A stretch of DNA of 64,000 nucleotides from Erpobdella octoculata (taxonomy: Eukaryota; Annelida; Clitellata; Hirudinida; Erpobdellidae), in contig OZ022239.1 of the NCBI GenBank assembly GCA_963978895.1, positions 51,160,213-51,224,212 of the forward strand, in the 5' to 3' direction. Shown here in pieces: positions 38,839 to 51,189 of this stretch. Within the stretch, counting starts at the first letter, position 1; each line of letters opens with the position of its first letter. Made by a program: the position numbers and the translations under genes. The notes below the pieces were generated by a model. That model worked only from the letters and a program-made list of their open reading frames with translations. It was not told the origin of the DNA and did no database searches.

Positions 38839-38895
38839 CCCTAACCCTAACCCTAACCCTAACCCTAACCCTAACCCTAACCCTAACCCTAACCC
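38733..38895 (-). repeat. Telomeric repeat tract, (CCCTAA)n, right half
   Basis: After a partial TAA, thirteen CCCTAA units (38736-38813) are followed by one CCCTAAA variant (38814-38820), twelve CCCTAA units (38821-38892) and CCC, then TTAAAATCGC of the reversed satellite. Read from the satellite outward it is GGG, twelve repeats, one TTTAGGG, then thirteen more. The left tract has thirteen, one variant, then six. The shared single variant shows common descent of the inner parts; the outer lengths differ. The C-rich strand on + places a chromosome end to the left, so the two tracts face each other. Confidence 0.97.
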
Positions 38896-41149
38896 TTAAA
38901 ATCGCTCTAGCGGCCAAACGGTTCGTCCTAGAGCAAAAAGGACCTTATTCTGTGATCACTCAAATCATCGACTCTTTTTCTCGTTCTAGCGCCTAAACGG
39001 TGGGTCGTAGAGCAATACTGACTTGATTTTCGTGATCAGCGCATCGAGTTCTATAAAAATACAAGTAAAAAAAATTTAATTTTTATCTAAAACTTAAAAT
39101 CGCTCTAGCGGCTAAACGGTTCGTCCTAGAGCAAAAAGGACCTTATTCTGTGATCACGCAAATCATCGACTCTTTTTCTCGTTCTAGCGCCTAAACGGTG
39201 GGTCGTAGAGCAATACTGATTTGATTTTCGTTATCAGCGCATCGAGTTCTATAAGAATACAAGTAAAAAAAAATTTAATTTTTATCTAAAACTTAAAATC
39301 GCTCTAGCGGCTAAACGGTTCGTCCTAGAGCAAAAAGGACCTTATTCTGTGATCACTCAAATCATCGACTCTTTTTTCCGTTCTAGCGCCTAAACGGTGG
39401 GTCGTAGAGCAATACTGACTTGATTTTCGTGATCAGCGCATCGAGTTCTATAAGAATACAAGTAAAAAAAATTTAATTTTTATCTAAAACTTAAAATCGC
39501 TCTAGCGGCTAAACGGTTCGTCCTAGAGCAAAAAGGACCTTATTCTGTGATCACTCAAATCATCGACTCTTTTTTTTCGTTCTAGCGCCTAAACGGTGGG
39601 TCGTAGAGCAATACTGACTTGATTTTCGTGATCAGCGCATCGAGTTCTATAAGAATACAAGTAAAAAAAATTTAATTTTTATCTAAAACTTAAAATCGCT
39701 CTAGCGGCTAAACGGTTCGTCCTAGAGCAAAAAGGACCTTATTCTGTGATCACTCAAATCATCGACTCTTTTTTTCGTTCTAGCGCCTAAACGGTGGGTC
39801 GAAGAGCAATACTGACTTGATTTTCGTGATCAGCGCATCGAGTTCTATAAGAATACAAGTTCAAAATAATTTTAATTTTTTTAAATTTTTATCTAAAACT
39901 TAAAATCGCTTTAGCGGCTAAACGGTTCGTCCTAGAGCAAAAAGGACCTTATTCTGTGATCACTCAAATCATCGACTCTTTTTTTCGTTCTAGCGCCTAA
40001 ACGGTGGGTCGTAGAGCAATACTGACTTGATTTTCGTGATCAGCGCATCGAGTTCTATAAAAATACAAGTAAAAAAAATTTAATTTTTATCTAAAACTTA
40101 AAATCGCTCTAGCGGCTAAACGGTTCGTCCTAGAGCAAAAAGGACCTTATTCTGTGATCACGCAAATCATCGACTCTTTTTCTCGTTCTAGCGCCTAAAC
40201 GGTGGGTCGTAGAGCAATACTGATTTGATTTTCGTGATCAGCGCATCGAGTTCTATAAGAATACAAGTAAAAAAAATTTAATTTTTATCTAAAACTTAAA
40301 ATCGCTCTAGCGGCTAAACGGTTCGTCCTAGAGCAAAAAGGACCTTATTCTGTGATCACTCAAATCATCGACTCTTTTTTTCGTTCTAGCGCCTAAACGG
40401 TGGGTCGTAGAGCAATACTGACTTGATTTTCGTGATCAGCGCATCGAGTTCTATAAGAATACAAGTTCAAAATAATTTTAATTTTTTTAAATTTTTATCT
40501 AAAACTTAAAATCGCTCTAGCGGCTAAACGGTTCGTCCTAGAGCAAAAAGGACCTTATTCTGTTATCACTCAAGTCATCGACTCTTTTTTTCGTTCTAGC
40601 GCCTAAACGGTGGGTCGTAGAGCAATACTGACTTGATTTTCGTGATCAGCGCATCGAGTTCTATAAGAATACAAGTTCAAAATAATTTTAATTTTTTTAA
40701 ATTTTTATCTAAAACTTAAAATCGCTCTAGCGGCTAAACGGTTCGTCCTAGAGCAAAAAGTACCTTATTCTGTGATCACTCAAATCATCGACTCTTTTTT
40801 TCGTTCTAGCGCCTAAACGGTGGGTCGTAGAGCAATACTGACTTGATTTTCGTGATCAGCGCATCGAGTTCTATAAGAATACAAGTAAAAAAAAATTTAA
40901 TTTTTATCTAAAACTTAAAATCGCTCTAGCGGCTAAACGGTTCGTCCTAGAGCAAAAAGGACCTTATTCTGTGATCACTCAAATCATCGACTCTTTTTTC
41001 CGTTCTAGCGCCTAAACGGTGGGTCGTAGAGCAATACTGACTTGATTTTCGTGATCAGCGCATCGAGTTCTATAAGAATACAAGTAAAAATTTTTTTAAT
41101 TTTTATCTAAAACTTAAAATCGCTCTAGCGGCTAAACGGTTCGTCCTAG

Positions 41150-44100
41150 AGCAAAAAAGACCTTATTCTGTGATCACTCAAGTCATCGACTCTTTTTTTC
41201 GTTCTAGCGCCTAAACGGTGGGTCGAAGAGCAATACTGACTTGATTTTCGTGATCAGCGCATCGAGTTCTATAAGAATACAAGTTCAAAATAATTTTAAT
41301 TTTTTTAAATTTTTATCTAAAATTTAAAATCGCTTTAGCGGCTAAACGGTTTGTCCTAGAGCAAAAAGGACCTTATTCTGTGATCACTCAAATCATCGAC
41401 TCTTTTTTCCGTTCTAGCGCCTAAACGGTGGGTCGTAGAGCAATACTGACTTGATTTTCGTGATCAGCGCATCGAGTTCTATAAGAATACAAGTAAAAAA
41501 TTTTTAATTTTTATCTAAAACTTAAAATCGCTCTAGCGGCTAAACGGTTCGTCCTAGAGCAAAACGGACCTTATTCTGTGATCACTCAAATCATCGACTC
41601 TTTTTTTCGTTCTAGCGCCTAAACGGTGGGTCGTAGAGAAATACTGACTTGATTTTCGTGATCGGCGCATCGAGTTCTATAAGAATACAAGTAAAAAAAA
41701 ATTTAATTTTTATCTAAAACTTAAAATCGCTCTAGCGGCTAAACGGTTCGTCCTAGAGCAAAAAGGACCTTATTCTGTGATCACTCAAATCATCGACTCT
41801 TTTCTTCGTTCTAGCGCCTAAACGGTGGGTCGTAGAGCAATACTGACTTGATTTTCGTGATCAGCGCATCGAGTTCTATAAGAATACAAGTAAAAAAAAA
41901 TTTAATTTTTATCTAAAACTTAAAATCGCTCTAGCGGCTAAACGGTTCGTCCTAGAGCAAAAAGGACCTTATTCTGTGATCACTCAAATCATCGACTCTT
42001 TTTTCCGTTCTAGCGCCTAAACGGTGGGTCGTAGAGCAATACTGGCTTGATTTTCGTGATCAGCGCATCGAGTTCTATAAGAATACAAGTAAAAAAAAAA
42101 TTAATTTTTATCTAAAACTTAAAATCGCTCTAGCGGCTAAACGGTTCGTCCTAGAGCAAAAAGGACCTTATTCTGTGATCACTCAAATCATCGACTCTTT
42201 TTTCCGTTCTAGCGCCTAAACGGTGGGTCGTAGAGAAATACTGACTTGATTTTCGTGATCGGCGCATCGAGTTCTATAAGAATACAAGTAAAAAAAAATT
42301 TAATTTTTATCTAAAACTTAAAATCGCTCTAGCGGCTAAACGGTTCGTCCTAGAGCAAAAAGGACCTTATTCTGTGATCACTCAAATCATCGACTCTTTT
42401 TTTCGTTCTAGCGCCTAAACGGTGGGTCGTAGAGCAATACTGACTTGATTTTCGTGATCAGCGCATCGAGTTCTATAAGAATACAAGTTCAAAATAATTT
42501 TAATTTTTTTAAATTTTTATCTAAAACTTAAAATCGCTCTAGCGGCTAAACGGTTCGTCCTAGAGCAAAAAGGACCTTATTCTGTTATCACTCAAGTCAT
42601 CGACTCTTTTTTTCGTTCTAGCGCCTAAACGGTGGGTCGTAGAGCAATACTGACTTGATTTTCGTGATCAGCGCATCGAGTTCTATAAGAATACAAGTTC
42701 AAAATAATTTTAATTTTTTTAAATTTTTATCTAAAACTTAAAATCGCTCTAGCGGCTAAACGGTTCGTCCTAGAGCAAAAAGTACCTTATTCTGTGATCA
42801 CTCAAATCATCGACTCTTTTTTTCGTTCTAGCGCCTAAACGGTGGGTCGTAGAGCAATACTGACTTGATTTTCGTGATCAGCGCATCGAGTTCTATAAGA
42901 ATACAAGTAAAAAAAAATTTAATTTTTATCTAAAACTTAAAATCGCTCTAGCGGCTAAACGGTTCGTCCTAGAGCAAAAAGGACCTTATTCTGTGATCAC
43001 TCAAATCATCGACTCTTTTTTTCGTTCTAGCGCCTAAACGGTGGGTCGTAGAGCAATACTGACTTGATTTTCGTGATCAGCGCATCGAGTTCTATAAGAA
43101 TACAAGTAAAAAAAATTTTAATTTTTATCTAAAACTTAAAATCGCTCTAGCGGCTAAACGGTTCGTCCTAGAGCAAAAAGGACCTTATTCTGTGATCACT
43201 CAAATCATCGACTCTTTTTTCGTTCTAGCGCCTAAACGGTGGGTCGTAGAGCAATACTGACTTGATTTTCGTGATCAGCGCATCGAGTTCTATAAGAATA
43301 CAAGTAAAAAAAAATTTAATTTTTATCTAAAACTTAAAATCGCTCTAGCGGCTAAACGGTTCGTCCTAGAGCAAAAAGGACCTTATTCTGTGATCACTCA
43401 AATCATCGACTCTTTTTTTCGTTCTAGCGCCTAAACGGTGGGTCGTAGAGCAATACTGGCTTGATTTTCGTGATCAGCGCATCGAGTTCTATAAGAATAC
43501 AAGTAAAAAAAAAATTAATTTTTATCTAAAACTTAAAATCGCTCTAGCGGCTAAACGGTTCGTCCTAGAGCAAAAAGGACCTTATTCTGTGATCACTCAA
43601 ATCATCGACTCTTTTTTTCGTTCTAGCGCCTAAACGGTGGGTCGTAGAGCAATACTGACTTGATTTTCGTGATCAGCGCATCGAGTTCTATAAGAATACA
43701 AGTAAAAAATTTTTAATTTTTATCTAAAACTTAAAATCGCTCTAGCGGCTAAACGGTTCGTCCTAGAGCAAAAAGGACCTTATTCTGTGATCACTCAAAT
43801 CATCGACTCTTTCTTTCGTTCTAGCGCCTAAACGGTGGGTCGTAGAGCAATACTGACTTGATTTTCGTGATCAGCGCATCGAGTTCTATAAGAATACAAG
43901 TAAAAAAAAATTAATTTTTATCTAAAACTTAAAATCGCTCTAGCGGCTAAACGGTTCGTCCTAGAGCAAAAAGGACCTTATTCTGTGATCACTCAAATCA
44001 TCGACTCTTTTTTTCGTTCTAGCGCCTAAACGGTGGGTCGTAGAGCAATACTGACTTGATTTTCGTGATCAGCGCATCGAGTTCTATAAGAATACAAGTA

Positions 44101-47100
44101 AAAAAAAAATTAATTTTTATCTAAAACTTAAAATCGCTCTAGCGGCTAAACGGTTCGTCCTAGAGCAAAAAGGACCTTATTCTGTGATCACTCAAATCAT
44201 CGACTCTTTTTTTCGTTCTAGCGCCTAAACGGTGGGTCGTAGAGCAATACTGACTTGATTTTCGTGATCAGCGCATCGAGTTCTATAAGAATACAAGTAA
44301 AAAAATTTTTAATTTTTATCTAAAACTTAAAATCGCTCTAGCGGCTAAACGGTTCGTCCTAGAGCAAAACGGACCTTATTCTGTGATCACTCAAATCATC
44401 GACTCTTTTTTTCGTTCTAGCGCCTAAACGGTGGGTCGTAGAGAAATACTGACTTGATTTTCGTGATCGGCGCATCGAGTTCTATAAGAATACAAGTAAA
44501 AAAAAATTTAATTTTTATCTAAAACTTAAAATCGCTCTAGCGGCTAAACGGTTCGTCCTAGAGCAAAAAGGACCTTATTCTGTGATCACTCAAATCATCG
44601 ACTCTTTTTTTCGTTCTAGCGCCTAAACGGTGGGTCGTAGAGCAATACTGACTTGATTTTCGTGATCAGCGCATCGAGTTCTATAAGAATACAAGTAAAA
44701 AATTTTTTAATTTTTATCTAAAACTTAAAATCGCTCTAGCGGCTAAACGGTTCGTCCTAGAGCAAAACGGACCTTATTCTGTGATCACTCAAATCATCGA
44801 CTCTTTTTTTCGTTCTAGCGCCTAAACGGTGGGTCGTAGAGAAATACTGACTTGATTTTCGTGATCGGCGCATCGAGTTCTATAAGAATACAAGTAAAAA
44901 AAAATTTAATTTTTATCTAAAACTTAAAATCGCTCTAGCGGCTAAACGGTTCGTCCTAGAGCAAAAAGGACCTTATTCTGTGATCACTCAAATCATCGAC
45001 TCTTTTCTTCGTTCTAGCGCCTAAACGGTGGGTCGTAGAGCAATACTGACTTGATTTTCGTGATCAGCGCATCGAGTTCTATAAGAATACAAGTAAAAAA
45101 AAATTTAATTTTTATCTAAAACTTAAAATCGCTCTAGCGGCTAAACGGTTCGTCCTAGAGCAAAAAGGACCATATTCTGTGATCACTCAAATCATCGACT
45201 CTTTTTTCCGTTCTAGCGCCTAAACGGTGGGTCGTAGAGCAATACTGACTTGATTTTCGTGATCAGCGCATCGAGTTCTATAAGAATACAAGTAAAAAAA
45301 ATTTAATTTTTATCTAAAACTTAAAATCGCTCTAGCGGCTAAACGGTTCGTCCTAGAGCAAAAAGGACCTTATTCTGTGATCACTCAAATCATCGACTCT
45401 TTCTTCCGTTCTAGCGCCTAAACGGTGGGTCGTAGAGCAATACTGACTTGATTTTCGTGATCAGCGCATCGAGTTCTATAAGAATACAAGTAAAAAAATT
45501 TTTAATTTTTATCTAAAACTTAAAATCGCTCTAGCGGCTAAACGGTTCGTCCTAGAGCAAAAAGGACCTTATTCTGTGATCACTCAAATCATCGACTCTT
45601 TTTTTCGTTCTAGCGCCTAAACGGTGGGTCGTAGAGCAATACTGACTTGATTTTCGTGATCAGCGCATCGAGTTCTATAAGAATACAAGTAAAAAATTTT
45701 TTAATTTTTATCTAAAACTTAAAATCGCTCTAGCGGCTAAACAGTTCGTCCTAGAGCAAAAAAGACCTTATTCTGTGATCACTCAAGTCATCGACTCTTT
45801 TTTTCGTTCTAGCGCCTAAACGGTGGGTCGAAGAGCAATACTGACTTGATTTTCGTGATCAGCGCATCGAGTTCTATAAGAATACAAGTTCAAAATAATT
45901 TTAATTTTTTTAATTTTTTATCTAAAACTTAAAATCGCTCTAGCGGCTAAACGGTTCGTCCTTGAGCAAAAAGGACCTTATTCTGTGATCACTCAAATCA
46001 TCGACTCTTTTTTTCGTTCTAGCGCCTAAACGGTGGGTCGTAGAGCAATACTGGCTTGATTTTCGTGATCAGCGCATCGAGTTCTATAAGAATACAAGTA
46101 AAAAAAAAATTAATTTTTATCTAAAACTTAAAATCGCTCTAGCGGCTAAACGGTTCGTCCTAGAGCAAAAAAGACCTTATTCTGTGATCACTCAAGTCAT
46201 CGACTCTTTTTTTCGTTCTAGCGCCTAAACGGTGGGTCGAAGAGCAATACTGACTTGATTTTCGTGATCAGCGCATCGAGTTCTATAAGAATACAAGTTC
46301 AAAATAATTTTAATTTTTTTAAATTTTTATCTAAAATTTAAAATCGCTTTAGCGGCTAAACGGTTTGTCCTAGAGCAAAAAGGACCTTATTCTGTGATCA
46401 CTCAAATCATCGACTCTTTTTTCCGTTCTAGCGCCTAAACGGTGGGTCGTAGAGCAATACTGACTTGATTTTCGTGATCAGCGCATCGAGTTCTATAAGA
46501 ATACAAGTAAAAAATTTTTAATTTTTATCTAAAACTTAAAATCGCTCTAGCGGCTAAACGGTTCGTCCTAGAGCAAAACGGACCTTATTCTGTGATCACT
46601 CAAATCATCGACTCTTTTTTTCGTTCTAGCGCCTAAACGGTGGGTCGTAGAGAAATACTGACTTGATTTTCGTGATCGGCGCATCGAGTTCTATAAGAAT
46701 ACAAGTAAAAAAAAATTTAATTTTTATCTAAAACTTAAAATCGCTCTAGCGGCTAAACGGTTCGTCCTAGAGCAAAAAGGACCTTATTCTGTGATCACTC
46801 AAATCATCGACTCTTTTCTTCGTTCTAGCGCCTAAACGGTGGGTCGTAGAGCAATACTGACTTGATTTTCGTGATCAGCGCATCGAGTTCTATAAGAATA
46901 CAAGTAAAAAAAAATTTAATTTTTATCTAAAACTTAAAATCGCTCTAGCGGCTAAACGGTTCGTCCTAGAGCAAAAAGGACCTTATTCTGTGATCACTCA
47001 AATCATCGACTCTTTTTTTCGTTCTAGCGCCTAAACGGTGGGTCGTAGAGCAATACTGGCTTGATTTTCGTGATCAGCGCATCGAGTTCTATAAGAATAC

Positions 47101-50100
47101 AAGTAAAAAAAAAATTAATTTTTATCTAAAACTTAAAATCGCTCTAGCGGCTAAACGGTTCGTCCTAGAGCAAAAAGGACCTTATTCTGTGATCACTCAA
47201 ATCATCGACTCTTTTTTCCGTTCTAGCGCCTAAACGGTGGGTCGTAGAGAAATACTGACTTGATTTTCGTGATCGGCGCATCGAGTTCTATAAGAATACA
47301 AGTAAAAAAAAATTTAATTTTTATCTAAAACTTAAAATCGCTCTAGCGGCTAAACGGTTCGTCCTAGAGCAAAAAGGACCTTATTCTGTGATCACTCAAA
47401 TCATCGACTCTTTTTTTCGTTCTAGCGCCTAAACGGTGGGTCGTAGAGCAATACTGACTTGATTTTCGTGATCAGCGCATCGAGTTCTATAAGAATACAA
47501 GTTCAAAATAATTTTAATTTTTTTAAATTTTTATCTAAAACTTAAAATCGCTCTAGCGGCTAAACGGTTCGTCCTAGAGCAAAAAGGACCTTATTCTGTT
47601 ATCACTCAAGTCATCGACTCTTTTTTTCGTTCTAGCGCCTAAACGGTGGGTCGTAGAGCAATACTGACTTGATTTTCGTGATCAGCGCATCGAGTTCTAT
47701 AAGAATACAAGTTCAAAATAATTTTAATTTTTTTAAATTTTTATCTAAAACTTAAAATCGCTCTAGCGGCTAAACGGTTCGTCCTAGAGCAAAAAGTACC
47801 TTATTCTGTGATCACTCAAATCATCGACTCTTTTTTTCGTTCTAGCGCCTAAACGGTGGGTCGTAGAGCAATACTGACTTGATTTTCGTGATCAGCGCAT
47901 CGAGTTCTATAAGAATACAAGTAAAAAAAAATTTAATTTTTATCTAAAACTTAAAATCGCTCTAGCGGCTAAACGGTTCGTCCTAGAGCAAAAAGGACCT
48001 TATTCTGTGATCACTCAAATCATCGACTCTTTTTTTCGTTCTAGCGCCTAAACGGTGGGTCGTAGAGCAATACTGACTTGATTTTCGTGATCAGCGCATC
48101 GAGTTCTATAAGAATACAAGTAAAAAAAATTTTAATTTTTATCTAAAACTTAAAATCGCTCTAGCGGCTAAACGGTTCGTCCTAGAGCAAAAAGGACCTT
48201 ATTCTGTGATCACTCAAATCATCGACTCTTTTTTCGTTCTAGCGCCTAAACGGTGGGTCGTAGAGCAATACTGACTTGATTTTCGTGATCAGCGCATCGA
48301 GTTCTATAAGAATACAAGTAAAAAAAAATTTAATTTTTATCTAAAACTTAAAATCGCTCTAGCGGCTAAACGGTTCGTCCTAGAGCAAAAAGGACCTTAT
48401 TCTGTGATCACTCAAATCATCGACTCTTTTTTTCGTTCTAGCGCCTAAACGGTGGGTCGTAGAGCAATACTGGCTTGATTTTCGTGATCAGCGCATCGAG
48501 TTCTATAAGAATACAAGTAAAAAAAAAATTAATTTTTATCTAAAACTTAAAATCGCTCTAGCGGCTAAACGGTTCGTCCTAGAGCAAAAAGGACCTTATT
48601 CTGTGATCACTCAAATCATCGACTCTTTTTTTCGTTCTAGCGCCTAAACGGTGGGTCGTAGAGCAATACTGACTTGATTTTCGTGATCAGCGCATCGAGT
48701 TCTATAAGAATACAAGTAAAAAATTTTTAATTTTTATCTAAAACTTAAAATCGCTCTAGCGGCTAAACGGTTCGTCCTAGAGCAAAAAGGACCTTATTCT
48801 GTGATCACTCAAATCATCGACTCTTTCTTTCGTTCTAGCGCCTAAACGGTGGGTCGTAGAGCAATACTGACTTGATTTTCGTGATCAGCGCATCGAGTTC
48901 TATAAGAATACAAGTAAAAAAAAATTAATTTTTATCTAAAACTTAAAATCGCTCTAGCGGCTAAACGGTTCGTCCTAGAGCAAAAAGGACCTTATTCTGT
49001 GATCACTCAAATCATCGACTCTTTTTTTCGTTCTAGCGCCTAAACGGTGGGTCGTAGAGCAATACTGACTTGATTTTCGTGATCAGCGCATCGAGTTCTA
49101 TAAGAATACAAGTAAAAAAAAAATTAATTTTTATCTAAAACTTAAAATCGCTCTAGCGGCTAAACGGTTCGTCCTAGAGCAAAAAGGACCTTATTCTGTG
49201 ATCACTCAAATCATCGACTCTTTTTTTCGTTCTAGCGCCTAAACGGTGGGTCGTAGAGCAATACTGACTTGATTTTCGTGATCAGCGCATCGAGTTCTAT
49301 AAGAATACAAGTAAAAAAATTTTTAATTTTTATCTAAAACTTAAAATCGCTCTAGCGGCTAAACGGTTCGTCCTAGAGCAAAACGGACCTTATTCTGTGA
49401 TCACTCAAATCATCGACTCTTTTTTTCGTTCTAGCGCCTAAACGGTGGGTCGTAGAGAAATACTGACTTGATTTTCGTGATCGGCGCATCGAGTTCTATA
49501 AGAATACAAGTAAAAAAAAATTTAATTTTTATCTAAAACTTAAAATCGCTCTAGCGGCTAAACGGTTCGTCCTAGAGCAAAAAGGACCTTATTCTGTGAT
49601 CACTCAAATCATCGACTCTTTTTTTCGTTCTAGCGCCTAAACGGTGGGTCGTAGAGCAATACTGACTTGATTTTCGTGATCAGCGCATCGAGTTCTATAA
49701 GAATACAAGTAAAAAATTTTTTAATTTTTATCTAAAACTTAAAATCGCTCTAGCGGCTAAACGGTTCGTCCTAGAGCAAAACGGACCTTATTCTGTGATC
49801 ACTCAAATCATCGACTCTTTTTTTCGTTCTAGCGCCTAAACGGTGGGTCGTAGAGAAATACTGACTTGATTTTCGTGATCGGCGCATCGAGTTCTATAAG
49901 AATACAAGTAAAAAAAAATTTAATTTTTATCTAAAACTTAAAATCGCTCTAGCGGCTAAACGGTTCGTCCTAGAGCAAAAAGGACCTTATTCTGTGATCA
50001 CTCAAATCATCGACTCTTTTCTTCGTTCTAGCGCCTAAACGGTGGGTCGTAGAGCAATACTGACTTGATTTTCGTGATCAGCGCATCGAGTTCTATAAGA

Positions 50101-51185
50101 ATACAAGTAAAAAAAAATTTAATTTTTATCTAAAACTTAAAATCGCTCTAGCGGCTAAACGGTTCGTCCTAGAGCAAAAAGGACCATATTCTGTGATCAC
50201 TCAAATCATCGACTCTTTTTTCCGTTCTAGCGCCTAAACGGTGGGTCGTAGAGCAATACTGACTTGATTTTCGTGATCAGCGCATCGAGTTCTATAAGAA
50301 TACAAGTAAAAAAAATTTAATTTTTATCTAAAACTTAAAATCGCTCTAGCGGCTAAACGGTTCGTCCTAGAGCAAAAAGGACCTTATTCTGTGATCACTC
50401 AAATCATCGACTCTTTTTTCCGTTCTAGCGCCTAAACGGTGGGTCGTAGAGCAATACTGACTTGATTTTCGTGATCAGCGCATCGAGTTCTATAAGAATA
50501 CAAGTAAAAAAATTTTTAATTTTTATCTAAAACTTAAAATCGCTCTAGCGGCTAAACGGTTCGTCCTAGAGCAAAAAGGACCTTATTCTGTGATCACTCA
50601 AATCATCGACTCTTTTTTTCGTTCTAGCGCCTAAACGGTGGGTCGTAGAGCAATACTGACTTGATTTTCGTGATCAGCGCATCGAGTTCTATAAGAATAC
50701 AAGTAAAAAATTTTTTAATTTTTATCTAAAACTTAAAATCGCTCTAGCGGCTAAACAGTTCGTCCTAGAGCAAAAAAGACCTTATTCTGTGATCACTCAA
50801 GTCATCGACTCTTTTTTTCGTTCTAGCGCCTAAACGGTGGGTCGAAGAGCAATACTGACTTGATTTTCGTGATCAGCGCATCGAGTTCTATAAGAATACA
50901 AGTTCAAAATAATTTTAATTTTTTTAATTTTTTATCTAAAACTTAAAATCGCTCTAGCGGCTAAACGGTTCGTCCTTGAGCAAAAAGGACCTTATTCTGT
51001 GATCACTCAAATCATCGACTCTTTTTTTCGTTCTAGCGCCTAAACGGTGGGTCGTAGAGCAATACTGGCTTGATTTTCGTGATCAGCGCATCGAGTTCTA
51101 TAAGAATACAAGTAAAAAAAAAATTAATTTTTATCTAAAACTTAAAATCGCTCTAGCGGCTAAACGGTTCGTCCTAGAGCAAAAA
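41150..51185 (-). repeat. 5,014-bp tandem duplication in block B
   Basis: Copy 1 (about 41150-46150) and copy 2 (about 46150-51160) are aligned at a constant offset of 5,014 bp, about 25 monomers. Markers include CTAAAATTTAAAATCG (41317 and 46331), ACAGTT (45741 and 50755) and CTGGCTTG (about 46052 and 51066). The crossover lies in a stretch identical in both contexts, about 46116-46171. Two substitutions separate the copies: 42005 C against 47019 T, and 45403 C against 50417 T. At both, copy 2 agrees with the mirrored left arm and copy 1 is the odd one. The left arm has a single copy of this segment. Confidence 0.88.
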
Positions 51186-51189
51186 GGAC

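Larger units (their letters stand above)
31322..46171. repeat. Large inverted repeat (palindrome) centred on the telomeric tract
   Basis: The arms 31322-38597 and 38896-46171 (7,276 bp each) are reverse complements in exact register: paired positions always sum to 77493. I found three substitutions (left 37168 against right 40325; left 35488 against right 42005; left about 32090 against right 45403) and no indel, even in the many A/T homopolymers. Rare private variants, including those of the last monomer, are mirrored. The loop is the 298-bp telomeric segment. The mirror ends at 46172/31321, where the arms switch to different monomer variants. It could be a true end-to-end fusion of sister or homologous ends, or a sequencing or assembly fold-back. 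Confidence 0.93.
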
